DNA from: SZAS-79 sp965279075
GTDB lineage: Bacteria > Pseudomonadota > Gammaproteobacteria > Burkholderiales > SG8-39
Direction: 5' to 3'
Assembly (NCBI GenBank): GCA_965279075.1
Contig: CBDIHI010000002.1
Coordinates: 1 to 64,000, forward strand
DNA length: 64,000 nucleotides
The notes beneath the pieces are model-generated. The model was not told the origin of the DNA. It ran no database searches and saw only the letters and a program-made list of their open reading frames with translations. Positions 8,330-18,258 of the stretch are shown here, piece after piece; the first letter of the stretch is position 1, and each line of letters opens with the position of its first letter. The translations under genes were made by a program, and so were the position numbers.

Positions 8330-9646
8330 ATGCCCGATCCCGTCTTCTCCAACTCCCTGTGGGCCTCCACCGCGCCGGCGGCCCCGTCCACGGGCCCCCT
8401 TGAAGGCGAGGTGCGCGCCGATGTCGCCATCATCGGTGGTGGTTACACGGGCCTTGCGTGCGCGCTTGCGGTGGCCCAAGGCGGTGCAAAGGCGGTGGTG
8501 CTCGAAGCCGACGTGATCGGCTACGGCGCCTCGGGGCGCAACAACGGTCAGGTGATCCCGACGCTGTCGCGCATGGACCCGGACGACGTGCCGGGCCGGA
8601 TCCCGGAAGCGGCGGGCGGCAAGGCCAAGGGCGAGGCGCTGGTGCAACTGGTCGCCGATTCGGCGAAGTTCACGTTCGAGCTGATCCGCAGGCACGGCAT
8701 CGACTGCGAGGCGGTGCAGAACGGCTGGGTGCAGCCGGTGCATACGCCTGGACGCATGAAGCTCGCGGAGAAGCGCGTGAAAGCCTGGGCGCGGCGCGGC
8801 TCGCCGGTCGAATTGCTGGACGCCAAAGGCGTGGAGGCCATCACCGGCTCGAAGTTCTGGCACGGCGGCTGGGAGAACGCGACCGGCGGGAAGCTGAACC
8901 CGCTCGCCTACGTGCGCGGGCTTGCACGCGCGGCCATCAATGCCGGTGCGTCGGTGCACACCCAGAGCGCGGTGCAGTCTATCGAGCGCGAAGGCACCGC
9001 TTGGCGGGTGAAGACTGCGCGCGGTTCCGTGCTCGCCGAAAGGGTCGTCATCGCGACGCAGGCCTACGGCGACGAGTTCTCGAAGTCGTTGTGGCCCAAG
9101 CTGATGCAGACCGTGTTCCCGGTGCGCAGCCACCAGATGGCGACCCAGCCCTATCCCGAGGCCGTGCGCGCAACGGTATTGCCCGAGGATCACGCCTGCT
9201 CGGACACGCAGGGCGACCTGCATTTCTTCCGCTGGGACGCGAACGGGAGGCTGGTGACCGGTGCCGCGCTCGCGGTGCCACTCGGCTGGCGGGAGCGTGC
9301 GCCGGCGCGTGCGGCCGAACGCGTCGAGAAGGTGTTCCCGCAACTCGGACGGCCGAAGTTCGACTACGTCTGGCATGGGTACGTCGGCATCACGTGGGAC
9401 AAGCTGCCGCATTGCCACGAGCTTGCGCCGGGCGTTCTCGCGTTCGTCGGCTGCAACGGGCGCGGCGTGGCGCTGGCCACTTCGATCGGCACGCAGCTGG
9501 CCAGGGCGATGCTCGGCGCGGGCATCGCCAGCCTGCCGATGCCGTTCACGCCGCTCGACCCGTTCCCGGGCCACGCCATCGCGCGCAAGTTCACGTCCTT
9601 TCCGATCATCGTCTACCGACGCCGCGACGCGAAGGAGATCGCATGA
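8330..9646 (+). CDS. FAD-dependent oxidoreductase, DAO family
   Basis: This 438-residue flavoenzyme belongs to the D-amino-acid oxidase/glycine oxidase superfamily, closest in layout to gamma-glutamylputrescine oxidases (PuuB-like). The Rossmann FAD motif reads VAIIGGGYTGLACALAVAQGG at about residues 28-47, with the adenine-binding Glu in VVLEAD and the ASGRNNGQV segment that places the flavin. A C-terminal FAD segment, FVGCNGRGVALATSIG, is present. These enzymes oxidise amines or amino acids to imines with electron transfer to oxygen or a carrier; the true substrate is unknown. Its stop overlaps the aldo-keto reductase start by 4 bp, so the two are co-expressed. Confidence 0.85.
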   Translation: MPDPVFSNSLWASTAPAAPSTGPLEGEVRADVAIIGGGYTGLACALAVAQGGAKAVVLEADVIGYGASGRNNGQVIPTLSRMDPDDVPGRIPEAAGGKAKGEALVQLVADSAKFTFELIRRHGIDCEAVQNGWVQPVHTPGRMKLAEKRVKAWARRGSPVELLDAKGVEAITGSKFWHGGWENATGGKLNPLAYVRGLARAAINAGASVHTQSAVQSIEREGTAWRVKTARGSVLAERVVIATQAYGDEFSKSLWPKLMQTVFPVRSHQMATQPYPEAVRATVLPEDHACSDTQGDLHFFRWDANGRLVTGAALAVPLGWRERAPARAAERVEKVFPQLGRPKFDYVWHGYVGITWDKLPHCHELAPGVLAFVGCNGRGVALATSIGTQLARAMLGAGIASLPMPFTPLDPFPGHAIARKFTSFPIIVYRRRDAKEIA

Positions 9647-10695
9647 GCCTGAGGAAGAACCGTTTGTCCGGCAGCGCGCTCGAGGTCAGCGACTTCTGCC
9701 TGGGCACGATGACCTGGGGCCAGCAGAACACCGAGGCCGAGGGCCATGCCCAGATCGACTGGGCACTCGCCAACGGCGTCAATTTCATCGACACCGCCGA
9801 GATGTACCCGGTGCCGCCGCAGAAGGAGACGCAGGGCCGCACCGAAACCATCGTGGGGGCGTGGCTCGGCCGGAACCGCGGCAGGCGCGACCGGATCGTG
9901 CTCGCCTCCAAGATCGCCGGCCCCGGCCGGCGCGAGTGGATCCGCAACGGCGAGACGCACGTCACCAGGAAGACCATCCCCTGGGCGATCGAAGACAGCC
10001 TCAAGCGCCTGCAGACCGATTACATCGACCTCTACCAGATCCACTGGCCCGAGCGCTACGTGCCGGGGTTCGGCTCGTGGCAGTACGACCCGTCGAAGGA
10101 GCGTGACGCCACGCCGATCCTGGAGCAGGTCGAAGGCATGGCGGCTGCGATCAAGGCGGGCACCATCCGCGCCTACGGATTGTCCAACGAGTCCGCCTAC
10201 GGGTTGTGCGAGTTCGTGCGCGTGGCCAGGGCCAACAACCTGCCGGCGCCGGTCTCGGTGCAGAACGGCTACAGCCTCGTGGCGCGGATGTTCGACGGCG
10301 ACGCCGCGGAGGCCAGCCGGCACCTCGACGTGCCGCTGCTCGCCTACAGCCCGCTCGGCATGGGGCAGCTCACCGGCAAGTACCTCGGCGGTGCGTTGCC
10401 GCCCGAGGCTCGCATGGTGAAGCTCAAGCCATTCGGCGAGCGCTATATGCGGGCGCGTACCTTCGCTGCCGTCGAAGAGTACGCGAAGGTCGCGGAGAAG
10501 CACGGCATCCCCTTGGCCGGCATGGCGCTCGCGTTCGTCCGGGGGCGCTTCTTCACGGCCTCGACGATCGTCGGCGCGACCAGCGTGGCACAGCTGGAGG
10601 AATCGCTTGCCAACTTCGGACTGCAGCTCGGTCCCGAGGTCCTTGCCGACATCGAAGCGGTCAACCAGGTGTACTCCAGCCCCTCCGGGCAGTAG
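9643..10695 (+). CDS. tas: Tas-type aldo-keto reductase
   Basis: This 350-residue cytoplasmic protein is an NADPH-dependent aldo-keto reductase that closely follows the E. coli Tas pattern. It has LEVSDFCLGTMTWGQQN at the N-terminus, the catalytic Asp and Tyr in FIDTAEMYPVPP, the catalytic Lys in LASKIAG, and QIHWPER with the catalytic His. The ETQGRTETIVG segment and the end of the protein (EAVNQVYSSP) also match Tas. The long upstream open frame is ignored because homology begins at this ATG, which overlaps the preceding stop by 4 bp. The physiological substrate of Tas is poorly defined; here it may reduce an aldehyde made by the partner flavoenzyme, which is inference. Confidence 0.88.
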   Translation: MSLRKNRLSGSALEVSDFCLGTMTWGQQNTEAEGHAQIDWALANGVNFIDTAEMYPVPPQKETQGRTETIVGAWLGRNRGRRDRIVLASKIAGPGRREWIRNGETHVTRKTIPWAIEDSLKRLQTDYIDLYQIHWPERYVPGFGSWQYDPSKERDATPILEQVEGMAAAIKAGTIRAYGLSNESAYGLCEFVRVARANNLPAPVSVQNGYSLVARMFDGDAAEASRHLDVPLLAYSPLGMGQLTGKYLGGALPPEARMVKLKPFGERYMRARTFAAVEEYAKVAEKHGIPLAGMALAFVRGRFFTASTIVGATSVAQLEESLANFGLQLGPEVLADIEAVNQVYSSPSGQ

Positions 10696-10719
10696 GGCCG
10701 GCCGCAGGGAGGGCACGGC

Positions 10720-10725
10720 TATAAT
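10720..10725 (+). promoter_or_regulatory. Consensus -10 box just before the DUF3301 gene
   Basis: A perfect TATAAT stands in GC-rich sequence, with only 9 bases between it and the ATG at 10735. Initiation about 7 bases downstream would give a nearly leaderless transcript. No good -35 box is seen at the usual distance. Confidence 0.5.
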
Positions 10726-10734
10726 CGCCGCCTC

Positions 10735-11103
10735 ATGTGGGAAGCCTTCGCCCTGTTCTTGCTCGCCGTCGTGACCTTCCTCTGGATCGACACGCTGCGT
10801 GCACGTGAATCCGCGCTGGCCGCGGGCCGTGCCGCTTGCGAACGCTACGGCCTGATGCTGCTGGACGATACCGTGGCGGTCGTGAAGACTCGCCTCGCGA
10901 GGAACGGCGAAGGCGGGTTGCGGATCGCGCGCACCTACGAATTCGAGTTCAGCGACACCGGTAACAACCGGCGGCGCGGCGCGATCGAACTGCTCGGCGG
11001 CGAGGCCGGGGACATGGCGCTCGAGCCCTATGAAACCGGCGGGTCCGTCCCGTCCGGGCCCGTGGCGCTGCCGCGCGCGGCCCACCTGACGCGCGTCAAA
11101 TGA
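10735..11103 (+). CDS. DUF3301-family membrane-anchored protein
   Basis: This 122-residue protein matches the DUF3301 pattern: one N-terminal membrane helix (about residues 4-18, FALFLLAVVTFLW), then ARESALAAGRAACERYGLMLLDDTV and a beta-rich domain with RTYEFEFSDTGNNRRRG. DUF3301 proteins have no known function; the soluble part probably faces the cytoplasm or periplasm near the membrane. It is followed after 10 bp by ferredoxin-NADP reductase. A consensus -10 box lies directly before the start. Confidence 0.82.
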   Translation: MWEAFALFLLAVVTFLWIDTLRARESALAAGRAACERYGLMLLDDTVAVVKTRLARNGEGGLRIARTYEFEFSDTGNNRRRGAIELLGGEAGDMALEPYETGGSVPSGPVALPRAAHLTRVK

Positions 11104-11113
11104 CGCGGTCTCG

Positions 11114-11857
11114 ATGAGCGCCTGGCTCGAGGGCACCGTGGTGGGGCAGACCCGCTGGACGGACCGGCTGCTGAGCCTGAAAGTGGATGCGCCCATGGGT
11201 CCGTTCGAAGCCGGCCAGTTCGCGAAGCTCGCGCTGGACATCGATGGCGAGCGCGTCGCGCGACCCTATTCGTTCGTGAACCCGCCCGGTGCGGGAACGC
11301 TCGAGTTCTATTATGCGATTCTTGCGGCGGGTCCCCTTTCGCCGAGGCTCGCCGCGCTCGCGCAGGGGGATCGCGTCTTCCTGTCGGCCAATCCGGCGGG
11401 GTTCCTCGTGCTCTCCGAGGTGCCCGATGCGGATGTCCTTTGGCTGGTGTCTACGGGAACCGGCATCGGGCCCTTCCTGTCGATCCTCGGGACCGAAGTG
11501 CCCTGGAAGCGGTTTCGCCGGGTGGTGCTGGTGCATGCCGCGCGGCATCCCGCGGAGCTGGTGTATGCGCAAGCCATCGCCGCCATCCGCGATGCGCATC
11601 CGGCACAGTTCTCGTACGTCGGGGTGACGAGCGCGGCGCCGGTCGAAGGCGCGCTGCATGGGCGCATCCCCGCGCTGATCCGTGACGGGTCGCTCGAGGC
11701 TCACGCAGGCTGTGCCCTTTCGGCCGAGGCCTCGCAAGTCATGCTGTGTGGCAATCCCGACATGGTCAAGGACGCGACCGAAGCGCTCGCCGGGCGCGGC
11801 ATGAAGAAGCACCGCCGGCGCAGTCCCGGCCAGATCACGGTGGAGAACTACTGGTGA
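11114..11857 (+). CDS. fpr: Ferredoxin/flavodoxin-NADP reductase
   Basis: This 247-residue flavoenzyme exchanges electrons between NADPH and ferredoxin or flavodoxin in the cytoplasm. The FAD-binding RPYSFVN motif lies near residues 52-58, the STGTGIGPF NADP-binding loop near 114-122, and the C-terminal segment ITVENYW ends in an aromatic residue that would stack on the flavin, as in bacterial Fpr proteins. Length fits the family (about 250-260). It is flanked by DUF3301 upstream and overlaps the following lipoprotein start (GTG at 11854) by 4 bp. Confidence 0.9.
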   Translation: MSAWLEGTVVGQTRWTDRLLSLKVDAPMGPFEAGQFAKLALDIDGERVARPYSFVNPPGAGTLEFYYAILAAGPLSPRLAALAQGDRVFLSANPAGFLVLSEVPDADVLWLVSTGTGIGPFLSILGTEVPWKRFRRVVLVHAARHPAELVYAQAIAAIRDAHPAQFSYVGVTSAAPVEGALHGRIPALIRDGSLEAHAGCALSAEASQVMLCGNPDMVKDATEALAGRGMKKHRRRSPGQITVENYW

Positions 11858-12693
11858 GGCGGATGCTGGTGGCGCTCGTCGCGCTCTTCGCACTGTCCGG
11901 GTGCACGGCCCTGCAGCTGGGCTACAACAATGCCGACACGCTGATCCAATGGCGCGCCGGCAAGTACTTCGGCTTCGAAGGCGAGCAGAAGGCGGAACTG
12001 GAGCGCCGGGTGCAGCGCTTCCTCGCATGGCACCGCAAGACGGAGCTGCCGCGTTACTCCGCCCTGGCCAATGGGCTGGCCGATCGCCTCGCGCGCGGTG
12101 TGTCGCAGGCGGATCTGGTTTGGGGTTACGATTCGTTTCAAACGCTGCTGCGCCAGAGCCTGGTGGCGGGCGCCGGGGAGGCGGCCGAACTGCTCGATGT
12201 CTTGTCCGCGGCCCAGGTGGGGCGGTTCGTGGAGCGTCTGGAAAAGGAGAACCGGGACCACGCGAAGGACTATGCCCTGGCGGACCCGCCGGCGGAGCGC
12301 CGGGCGAAGCGCACACGGCGAAACCTCGAGCGTCTTGAAGACTGGTTCGGTGCGCTGAGCGAGGCGCAGGCCGACCGGGTCAGGCTCTACAGCGCGCGAG
12401 CGCCGCTCGACGATGAGTTGCGCGACCGCGACAGGAAGCGCATGCAGCGCGAGCTGACCGCAATGTTCCGGGCCCGCGATGCGCGGCAGAAGCTGGTTCC
12501 CTGGGCGATGGCCTGGGACCAGAACCGTGATCCGGCGTACGAAGCCATGCGCAAGGACAACCTGCGGGAGTATTTCGGCATGCTGATGGACCTGGACAGG
12601 ACGCTGAGCCCCGAGCAGCGCGAGCGCGCCGTGCGGCGGCTGCGCGGCTTCGCTGGCGACTTCTCGGCCCTGGTGGCCGCGGCCGGGGACTGA
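11854..12693 (+). CDS. DUF6279-type lipoprotein
   Basis: This predicted lipoprotein of about 280 residues has a short signal peptide with the lipobox LSGC (ALFALSGCTALQLGYN), giving a lipidated Cys after about 18 residues. The mature part is helical and rich in Arg and Glu, with LGYNNADTLIQWRAGKYFGF at its start, which matches the DUF6279 lipoproteins of proteobacteria. The function is unknown. GTG at 11854 overlaps the fpr stop; ATG at 11863 is an equally possible start. The next gene starts within 30 bp, so the four genes 10735-15997 may be one transcript. Confidence 0.78.
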   Translation: MRRMLVALVALFALSGCTALQLGYNNADTLIQWRAGKYFGFEGEQKAELERRVQRFLAWHRKTELPRYSALANGLADRLARGVSQADLVWGYDSFQTLLRQSLVAGAGEAAELLDVLSAAQVGRFVERLEKENRDHAKDYALADPPAERRAKRTRRNLERLEDWFGALSEAQADRVRLYSARAPLDDELRDRDRKRMQRELTAMFRARDARQKLVPWAMAWDQNRDPAYEAMRKDNLREYFGMLMDLDRTLSPEQRERAVRRLRGFAGDFSALVAAAGD

Positions 12694-12721
12694 ATTGAAC
12701 GATCGCGGCCAGGAGCCCGTT

Positions 12722-15700
12722 GTGGAATCGCCGCCCGCCGGCTACGCCGGGCGGACGCGCTATACGCTGCTCGAATACGAGGCAGCGCTCGCCAACGCTT
12801 CGATCGGCATCGCCTTCACGCGCGACCGCAAGTTCTTCCTCTGCAACCCGAAGTTCGCCGAGATCTTCGGCTGGGCGCCCACCGAGCTGATCGGGCAGCC
12901 GGGCGAGTCGGTGTACCCCAGCGCGCAGTCCTACGCGGCGCTGGGCGCAATTGCGGTTCCCATGCTTTCCGAGGGCCGCCAGCTCGACCTCGAATGGGAG
13001 ATGAAGCGGAAAGACGGCTCGACGTTCCTCGCGCGCATGATCGCGAAGACGATCAACCCGGGCAATCCCAGGCAGGGCACCGTCTGGATCGTCGAGGACA
13101 TCACCGAGAGGAAGCGTGCCTCCGACGAATTGAACCGCCTCTTGCGCGAGCAGGAGGCCATCCTGCAGACGGTTTCGGTCGGGATCCTCTTCGTCAAGGA
13201 CCGCCGCGTCATGCGCTGCACGCGCCGTTTCGAGGAGATGTACGGCTACGGCCCGGGCGAGCTGATCGGGGAGCCGACGGTCTCGCTGTATGCCGACGAA
13301 GACGACTTCCAGGCGGTCGGCCAGTCCTACGCCCAGTTCGCCAAGGGGCTGGCGTTCTCCCTGGCCGCCCCGATGCGGCGCAAGGACGGCACCATGTTCT
13401 GGGCGCGGATCACAGGGCGCGCGGCGGACATGGGCGACCCGCAGCAGGGCTCGGTCTGGCTGGCCGAGGACATCACCGAGCAGAAGCGCGCGGACGAGGA
13501 GATCCAGCGGCTCGTCCTCGAGCAGCAGGCGCTGCTTAACAACGTGGTGGTCGGGATCACGATCGTGCGCGACCGGAAGGTGCAGCGCTGCAACCGGCGC
13601 TTCGAGGAATTGTTCGGCATGGCGGCGGGCGAGGGCGTGTTCAGCACCACACGCAGCATGTACTTCACCGACGAGGAGTTCGAGCGCGGCGCCGGCAGTT
13701 ATGCCGAAATCGACGCCGACGGCACCCATACCCGCGAGCAGTGGCTCAAAAGGAAGGACGGCTCGGGATTCTGGTGCCGGATGACCGGGCGGGCGGTCGA
13801 GCCCGGCGTTCCCGCCAAGGGCTATGTCTGGCTGTTCGAGGACGTCTCGGCACGCAAGCGCGCCGACGAGGAGGTGCAGCGCCTCCTCAAGGAGCAGAAC
13901 GCCATCCTCGAGAACGCGCTGATCGGCATCGCCTTTCTCAAGGATCGCAGGGTGGTGCGTTGCAACCGGCGATTCGAGGAGATCTTCGGCTACGAACATG
14001 GCGCCTTGCTGAACGAGTCGACCGAAGGCCTGTACCTCAGCCAGCGGGAGTTCGCATCGGGCGACTCGCTGTACGACGAAGTGTGGAGCGGATCCACCTT
14101 CGGGCGCGAGCTGCGGATGCGCAAGGCGGACGGCACCGAGTTCTGGTGCTTCCTGTCGGGACGCGCGGTGCAGCCGGGCGACGACACGCAGGGCTCCGTA
14201 TGGCTCTTCGAGGACGTCACCGCAGAGAAGTCCGCGGGCGACCGGATCCGCCAGCTCGCCCACGAGCAGGAACTCATCCTGCAGAACGCCACCGTCGGGA
14301 TCGCCTTCGTCCGGAACAGGGTGATCCAGCGCTCCAACCGTTACCTCGAGCAGATGACGGGGCACGCGCCGGGCGCGCTGCTCGGGCGCTCGAGCGAAGT
14401 GCTCTTCGCCGACCATGAAGAGTGGGAGGCCTCGGTCAGCCATGCGTTCGAGAGCACCGAGCCGGGCCAGACGCACGTGGCCGAGGTGCGGTTCAAGCGC
14501 GCCGATTCGACCACATTCGTGTGCCGTTCGGTCGGGCGCCGGATCGACTCGGGCGGCGACGAGCAGGAGTGGATCTGGAGCTTCGACGACGTGTCGGCCG
14601 AGCGCGCAACGCTCGAGTCCCTCGAGCGGCTCGTGGCCGAGCGCACCGCCGAATTGCAGGCGGCCAACGCGCGGCTGGAGGGCGAAATCAGCGAGAGGAA
14701 GCTTGCCGAGGGACGCGCCCGGCATCTCGCCGACCATGACGCGCTGACGGGCCTGCCCAACCGGCGGATCCTGGAGGATCGCCTGACCCAGGCGCTGGCG
14801 CTCAGCTACCGCAACCGCAAGCAGACCGCGGCGATGTTCATCGACCTGGACCGCTTCAAGACGATCAACGACTCGCTCGGTCACGCGGTCGGCGACCAGC
14901 TCCTGCGGGAGGTGGCCGCGAGGCTGGTGAACCAGCTGCGGGTCGGCGATACCGTGTGCCGCATAGGTGGCGACGAGTTCGTCGTCGTGCTGCCTGAGAT
15001 CACGCGCGGTGGCGATGCCGCGCAGGTGGCCCAGAAGATCATCGAGACGCTGTCCGACCCCATCGTACTGGACGGCCGGGGCCTCACGGTCACGCCCTCG
15101 ATCGGCATCAGCGTGTTTCCCGAGGACGGCAGCGACGCCGAGACGCTCATCCGCAACGCAGACGCGGCGATGTACCACGCCAAGGAGATGGGGCGCAGCA
15201 ACTACCAGTTCTTCACCGAGCAGATGAACCTCGCGGCGAGCCGCAGGCTCACGCTCGAGAACGACCTGCGCCGCGCGGTGCAGAAGGAGGAACTGATCGT
15301 CTACTACCAGCCGATCTCGGAGCTCAAGACGGGCTGCGTGGTGATGCACGAGGCGCTGCTGCGCTGGAAGCATCCCTCGCGCGGCCTCGTTTCGCCGGCG
15401 GATTTCATCCAGCTGGCCGAGGACACCGGGCTGATCCTGAAGATCGGCGAACAGGCCCTGCGTGACGCGTGCAGGTGGGCCAGGCGGATCGGCGTCGACA
15501 AGCGGATGCCGGTCGCGGTGAACATCTCGGCGCGCCAGTTCAACGACCCGAAGCTGGTGGAACTGGTGGCGCATACCCTGGAGGAAACCGGGCTGCCGGC
15601 CGACATGCTGGAGCTGGAGATCACCGAATCCACCGTGATGCGGCAGACGGACGCGACGCTCGGGATGCTAAGGCGCCTGAAGGACCTGGGCGTGTCGCTG

Positions 15701-15997
15701 GCGATCGACGATTTCGGCACCGGCTACTCGAGCCTCGCCTACCTCAAGCGCTTCCCGGTGGACAAGCTGAAGATCGACAAGTCCTTCATCACCGACGTGC
15801 CCGGCAGCCGCGACCACAACGCGATCGTCACGGCGATCATCGGCCTCGCGCACGCGCTCAGCCTCAGGGTCGTGGCCGAGGGCGTGGAAACCGAAGCGCA
15901 GCTGGAATTCCTGCAGGGCGCGGGCTGCGACCTGATCCAGGGGTACCTCGCGGGCAGGCCGATCGATGCCGATTCGGCCGCCGCTGAGTACCTGTAG
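12722..15997 (+). CDS. Five-PAS GGDEF-EAL c-di-GMP protein
   Basis: This cytoplasmic protein of about 1091 residues has five tandem PAS domains of about 123 residues each, all ending in a D-[IV]-[ST]-x-[ER]-[RK] linker, then a short coiled coil, a GGDEF domain and an EAL domain. The cyclase site is intact (RIGGDEF, GGDEF at about 749-753) and is preceded by an RVGD inhibitory I-site five residues upstream. The phosphodiesterase site is also intact (EAL about 877-879, DDFGTGYSSL, LKIDKSF). It may therefore make or degrade c-di-GMP. GTG at 12722 follows an AGGAG box by 6 bp and is preferred; TTG at 12695 is the alternative. No membrane segment is visible. Confidence 0.9.
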   Translation: MESPPAGYAGRTRYTLLEYEAALANASIGIAFTRDRKFFLCNPKFAEIFGWAPTELIGQPGESVYPSAQSYAALGAIAVPMLSEGRQLDLEWEMKRKDGSTFLARMIAKTINPGNPRQGTVWIVEDITERKRASDELNRLLREQEAILQTVSVGILFVKDRRVMRCTRRFEEMYGYGPGELIGEPTVSLYADEDDFQAVGQSYAQFAKGLAFSLAAPMRRKDGTMFWARITGRAADMGDPQQGSVWLAEDITEQKRADEEIQRLVLEQQALLNNVVVGITIVRDRKVQRCNRRFEELFGMAAGEGVFSTTRSMYFTDEEFERGAGSYAEIDADGTHTREQWLKRKDGSGFWCRMTGRAVEPGVPAKGYVWLFEDVSARKRADEEVQRLLKEQNAILENALIGIAFLKDRRVVRCNRRFEEIFGYEHGALLNESTEGLYLSQREFASGDSLYDEVWSGSTFGRELRMRKADGTEFWCFLSGRAVQPGDDTQGSVWLFEDVTAEKSAGDRIRQLAHEQELILQNATVGIAFVRNRVIQRSNRYLEQMTGHAPGALLGRSSEVLFADHEEWEASVSHAFESTEPGQTHVAEVRFKRADSTTFVCRSVGRRIDSGGDEQEWIWSFDDVSAERATLESLERLVAERTAELQAANARLEGEISERKLAEGRARHLADHDALTGLPNRRILEDRLTQALALSYRNRKQTAAMFIDLDRFKTINDSLGHAVGDQLLREVAARLVNQLRVGDTVCRIGGDEFVVVLPEITRGGDAAQVAQKIIETLSDPIVLDGRGLTVTPSIGISVFPEDGSDAETLIRNADAAMYHAKEMGRSNYQFFTEQMNLAASRRLTLENDLRRAVQKEELIVYYQPISELKTGCVVMHEALLRWKHPSRGLVSPADFIQLAEDTGLILKIGEQALRDACRWARRIGVDKRMPVAVNISARQFNDPKLVELVAHTLEETGLPADMLELEITESTVMRQTDATLGMLRRLKDLGVSLAIDDFGTGYSSLAYLKRFPVDKLKIDKSFITDVPGSRDHNAIVTAIIGLAHALSLRVVAEGVETEAQLEFLQGAGCDLIQGYLAGRPIDADSAAAEYL

Positions 15998-16000
15998 GCC

Positions 16001-18130
16001 TTACTTCTCTTCCTTCTCCATCAGCTTGTCGACGAGGCCCGGCGGCACTTCCGCGTAGCGCGCGAACTCCATCGTGAAGGTGCCGCGGCCGCTGGTGGCC
16101 GAGCGCAGGAAGTTGATGTAGCCGAACATTTCCGCCAGCGGCACGAAGCCCTGGATGAACGCGCTGGGCCCTTTCTGGCCCTGGTCGGTCACCTGCCCGC
16201 GGCGGCGGTTCATGTCGCCGATCACGTCGCCGAGGTAATCGGCTTCGGTCACGACTTCGACGCTCATCACCGGCTCGAGCAGCTTGGGGCGGCTCGCCTT
16301 GTGCGACTCGCGGAAGCACGCGCGGCCGGCGATCTCGAACGCGAGCGCCGAGGAGTCGACGTCGTGGTACTTGCCGTCGATCAGGCGCGCCTTGAAGTCG
16401 ACGACTTCGTAGCCCGCGATCTGGCCTTTCTTGCTCTCGGTCATGATCGCGTGCTGGACGGCGGGGATGAATTCACGCGGGATGCGCCCGCCGGTCACTT
16501 CGTCGGCCCACTCCACGCCGCTGCCGTAGGGGAGCGGCTCGAACACCATCTTGACCTCGGCGAACTGCCCGGAGCCGCCCGACTGCTTCTTGTGCGTGTA
16601 GATGTGCTCGACCGCGGTGCCGAAGGCCTCGCGGAAGCTCACCTTGGGCTTGCCCATCACCGCCTCGACGCCGAGCTCCGTACGCATGCGGTCGATGGTG
16701 ATCTCGAGGTGCAGTTCGCCCATGCCCTTCAGCACGGTCTGGCCGGTTTCCTGGTCCACGGACAGTCGCAGCGACGGATCGGCCTTGACCATCTTGTAGA
16801 GCGCGGTGGACATCTTCTCGATGTCGGCACGGGTCTTGGGCTCCACCGAAACGCTGATCACGGGGTCCGGGAAGCGCATGCGCTCCAGCAACTGCGGGTG
16901 GGCCATGTCGGACAGCGAATCGCCCGTCTCGGTGTCTTTCATCGAGACGAACGCGCAGATGTCGCCGGCACGCGCCTCCTCGATGTCCTTGGTCACGTTG
17001 GCCTGCACTTCCACGATGCGGCCGATGCGCTCTTTCTTGTCGCGCGTGACGTTCATCAGCGTGTCGCCCTTCTTGATCACGCCCGAATAGACGCGAACGA
17101 AGGTGAGCGTGCCGAACTGGTCGTTGATGACCTTGAAGGCCAGCGCACGCGCAGGGGCGTCGTCACGGACTTCCTGCTCGCCGATGATCTTGCCGTCCGG
17201 GTCGACCATGGAGATGCCGCCGTTCTCGCCGGGGTAGGGCATGTAGTCGATCACGCCGTCGAGGAGCTGCTGCACGCCCTTGTTCTTGAACGAGGAGCCG
17301 CAGAACACCGGCACCAGCTTGCCCTGCACGGTGCCTTTCCTGATGCATTCCTTCAGCTTGGCCATGTCGTACTTGCCGGTCTCGACGAATTCCATGAAGG
17401 CGTCGTCGTCCATGGCCAGCGCGGTCTCGATCGCTTCCTGGCGGAGTTCCAGCAGCTGGTCCATCCACTGGTTGTCGCGGGTGCTGGCGAACGTGAAGCG
17501 GCCCTTCATTTCCTCGATGGGAATGGTTTCCCACGGGGAGTCCTTGTCCTCTTCCTTCCAGACGTAGCCGCAGCCGGCGATCAGGTCGACCATGCCCTTG
17601 AACTCGTCGTGGCTGCCGATGGGAATCTGGCAGAGCACGATGGTGGCGCCGAGACGCTCCTTGATGCCGGTGATCGCCTTCTCGAAGTTGGCGCCCATGC
17701 GGTCCATCTTGTTGATGTAGCACATGCGCGGCACGTTGTACTGGTTCGCCAGGCGCCAGTTGGTCTCGGTCTGCGGCTCCACGCCCGCCACGCCGTCGAA
17801 CACCACGACCGCGCCGTCCAGCACGCGAAGCGAACGGTTCACCTCGATGGTGAAGTCCACGTGGCCGGGGGTGTCGATGATGTTGACCTGGTGGCCTTTC
17901 CACTCGGTCGACACGGCGGCCGACTGGATCGTGATGCCGCGCTTCTTTTCCTGCTCGAGATAGTCGGTCGTCGTGCTGGTCTTTCCGTCCTTGGTGTCGT
18001 GGACGTCGATGATCTGGTGCTTCTTGCCGGTGTAGTAGAGCACGCGCTCCGTAGTGGTGGTCTTGCCCGCGTCGATGTGGGCGATGATCCCGATGTTGCG
18101 GTAGAGCTTGAGCTCTTTCTGCCTGGCCAT
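16001..18130 (-). CDS. fusA: Elongation factor G, second copy
   Basis: This 709-residue protein is a complete EF-G, the GTPase that moves tRNA and mRNA through the ribosome. G-domain motifs are all present: [15 protein letters not shown] near residue 20, DTPGHVDF, and NKMDRMG. Domains III-V follow, with MGELHLEI and the HIY...QSGGSGQFA segment. The ATG at 18130 is preceded by GGAAAG. It does not lie in an rpsL-rpsG-fusA-tuf operon, so it is probably the second EF-G that many Burkholderiales carry (fusA2). It ends only 3 bp from the convergent GGDEF-EAL gene, and no terminator separates them. Confidence 0.93.
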   Translation of the reverse strand: MARQKELKLYRNIGIIAHIDAGKTTTTERVLYYTGKKHQIIDVHDTKDGKTSTTTDYLEQEKKRGITIQSAAVSTEWKGHQVNIIDTPGHVDFTIEVNRSLRVLDGAVVVFDGVAGVEPQTETNWRLANQYNVPRMCYINKMDRMGANFEKAITGIKERLGATIVLCQIPIGSHDEFKGMVDLIAGCGYVWKEEDKDSPWETIPIEEMKGRFTFASTRDNQWMDQLLELRQEAIETALAMDDDAFMEFVETGKYDMAKLKECIRKGTVQGKLVPVFCGSSFKNKGVQQLLDGVIDYMPYPGENGGISMVDPDGKIIGEQEVRDDAPARALAFKVINDQFGTLTFVRVYSGVIKKGDTLMNVTRDKKERIGRIVEVQANVTKDIEEARAGDICAFVSMKDTETGDSLSDMAHPQLLERMRFPDPVISVSVEPKTRADIEKMSTALYKMVKADPSLRLSVDQETGQTVLKGMGELHLEITIDRMRTELGVEAVMGKPKVSFREAFGTAVEHIYTHKKQSGGSGQFAEVKMVFEPLPYGSGVEWADEVTGGRIPREFIPAVQHAIMTESKKGQIAGYEVVDFKARLIDGKYHDVDSSALAFEIAGRACFRESHKASRPKLLEPVMSVEVVTEADYLGDVIGDMNRRRGQVTDQGQKGPSAFIQGFVPLAEMFGYINFLRSATSGRGTFTMEFARYAEVPPGLVDKLMEKEEK

Positions 18131-18258
18131 GATGGTGCTTTCCTGTTGAGGTACTGGTGAGGATGAGCCGGTGCTGCCCGCGACGGTCTTTCCGAGGCGC
18201 CGCAAGCGCCGGCGGCGCGACCGCTGGGGCCCGCCGCCCGTGATCCGGCAAACCCGTG

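Noticed and set aside
12380..15574. Long minus-strand open frame (over 1000 codons) opposite the five-PAS GGDEF-EAL gene
   Set aside because: The high GC content leaves antisense frames open; the translation is Arg/Leu/His-rich and has no family motif, while the plus strand has clear domains.
16301..18160. Plus-strand open frame opposite EF-G
   Set aside because: EF-G on the minus strand is complete and unmistakable; the plus frame is low-complexity His/Leu/Val/Asp.
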